Below, in pieces: positions 63,632-64,000 of a stretch of DNA of 64,000 nucleotides; the stretch's first letter is position 1, and each line of letters opens with the position of its first letter. The notes under the pieces are model-generated. The model had not been told where the DNA came from, ran no database searches, and saw nothing but the letters and a program-made list of their open reading frames with translations. A program made the position numbers and the translations under genes. This DNA is from Chondromyces crocatus. GTDB lineage: Bacteria; Myxococcota_A; Polyangia; Polyangiales; Polyangiaceae. The stretch is from positions 7,619,001 through 7,683,000 of the forward strand of contig NZ_CP012159.1 of NCBI RefSeq assembly GCF_001189295.1. Direction: 5' to 3'.

Positions 63632-64000
63632 ATGCAGCACATGGACGTGAAGCTCTCGAACGGTCTGCCGGTGGTGCTGGTCCCCCAGCCGAACGTGCAC
63701 CGCGCCGTGGCGTCGCTCTATCTCCGGGCCGGATCGCGGTTCGAGACGGAGCACACGAACGGTCTGTCGCACTTTCTGGAGCACATGGTGTTCCGGGGGA
63801 CGGCCTCGCTGCCGACGGCACACGCGCAAGCGCTGGCCTTCGAGCGGCTCGGGGGGACGCTGTACGCCGCGACGCACGTGGATCACGGGGTGATGAGCGT
63901 GTCGGTGCCTCCGGTGACGTTGCCGTCGGTGCTGGAGCTTCTGGGTGAGGTGACGACGTCGCCGCGGTTCACGTCCATCGAGGTGGAGCGGGGGATCGTG
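63632..64000 (+). CDS. M16-family zinc metalloprotease, N-terminal fragment
   Basis: The gene runs off the window; 123 residues are visible. GAAGG precedes the ATG. The inverted zinc motif is in GLSHFLEHMVFRGT (HxxEH), with NGLPVVLVPQ at the start and ERLGGTLYAATHVDHGVMSV downstream, all typical of the M16 pitrilysin/processing-peptidase family. Confidence 0.85.
   Translation, partial: MQHMDVKLSNGLPVVLVPQPNVHRAVASLYLRAGSRFETEHTNGLSHFLEHMVFRGTASLPTAHAQALAFERLGGTLYAATHVDHGVMSVSVPPVTLPSVLELLGEVTTSPRFTSIEVERGIV

Noticed and set aside
1-64000. tRNA, rRNA, insertion sequences or integrase genes
   Set aside because: I looked through the intergenic regions and saw no cloverleaf-like tRNA, rRNA segment, transposase or integrase motif. 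A covariance-model search would be needed to exclude small RNAs.

Overview
The window is about 70% GC and densely coded on both strands, with long antisense open frames typical of high-GC DNA. Gene content points to a myxobacterium of the Polyangiales (Sorangium/Chondromyces-like): a MYXO-CTERM surface protein, many lipoproteins, a zinc-ribbon/GYF protein resembling the gliding protein GltJ, an NtrC-type sigma-54 activator, RsbR-like PAS-STAS proteins, a DUF2169/pentapeptide protein and a hybrid PKS/NRPS locus. This assignment is inferred from gene content; no rRNA or tRNA gene was seen.

Region by region. 1-5.1 kb: two tandem paralogs of unknown function, a frameshifted DUF4288 gene whose 5' end has expanded into a 42-bp minisatellite, a VOC-family protein and two unknown genes. 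5.1-14.1 kb: a conserved lipoprotein, a PAS-STAS protein with altered switch residues, a 1070-residue DUF2169/repeat/pentapeptide protein, a PYROXD2-like flavoprotein, a STAS-like protein and an SGNH esterase lipoprotein. 14.1-18.8 kb: an EmrB/QacA-type exporter, then a two-gene McrBC-like module (nuclease plus McrB-type AAA+) with a 4-bp gene overlap.

19.2-28.0 kb: a three-gene mini assembly line on the minus strand. A PKS (ACP-KS-AT-AT-ACP), an NRPS (TubC docking-C-A-PCP, glycine-like A-domain code) and a separate thioesterase with a Cys nucleophile motif are spaced as one operon (4-bp overlap, then a 16-bp gap). The simplest predicted product is a beta-ketoacyl-glycine or the 3-acyl tetramic acid formed from it. 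This locus is the most promising novelty in the window.

28.4-48.8 kb: an FG-GAP lipoprotein, a PQQ/sorbosone-dehydrogenase-like lipoprotein, a MYXO-CTERM protein, an HrpA helicase, a TonB-dependent receptor, a second PAS-STAS protein, a beta-propeller di-heme cytochrome, a quinone oxidoreductase, a 59-residue basic protein, an epoxide-hydrolase-like protein and the ZnR-GYF protein. 49-54.3 kb: an NtrC-type regulator and a FadR regulator/gluconate-dehydrogenase-subunit-3/GMC oxidoreductase operon with ATGA overlaps. 54.4-64 kb: a GT-C membrane glycosyltransferase, a PilZ/unknown/DinG/vWA lipoprotein/RimI gene run on the minus strand, a PPIC foldase and the start of an M16 peptidase.

Short tandem repeats recur at gene edges and inside genes: 131-221, 1938-2264, 4778-4823, 8481-8810, 19126-19173, 28177-28270, plus a phased array at 29702-29975. 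Two of the arrays contain the stop codon of the adjoining gene.
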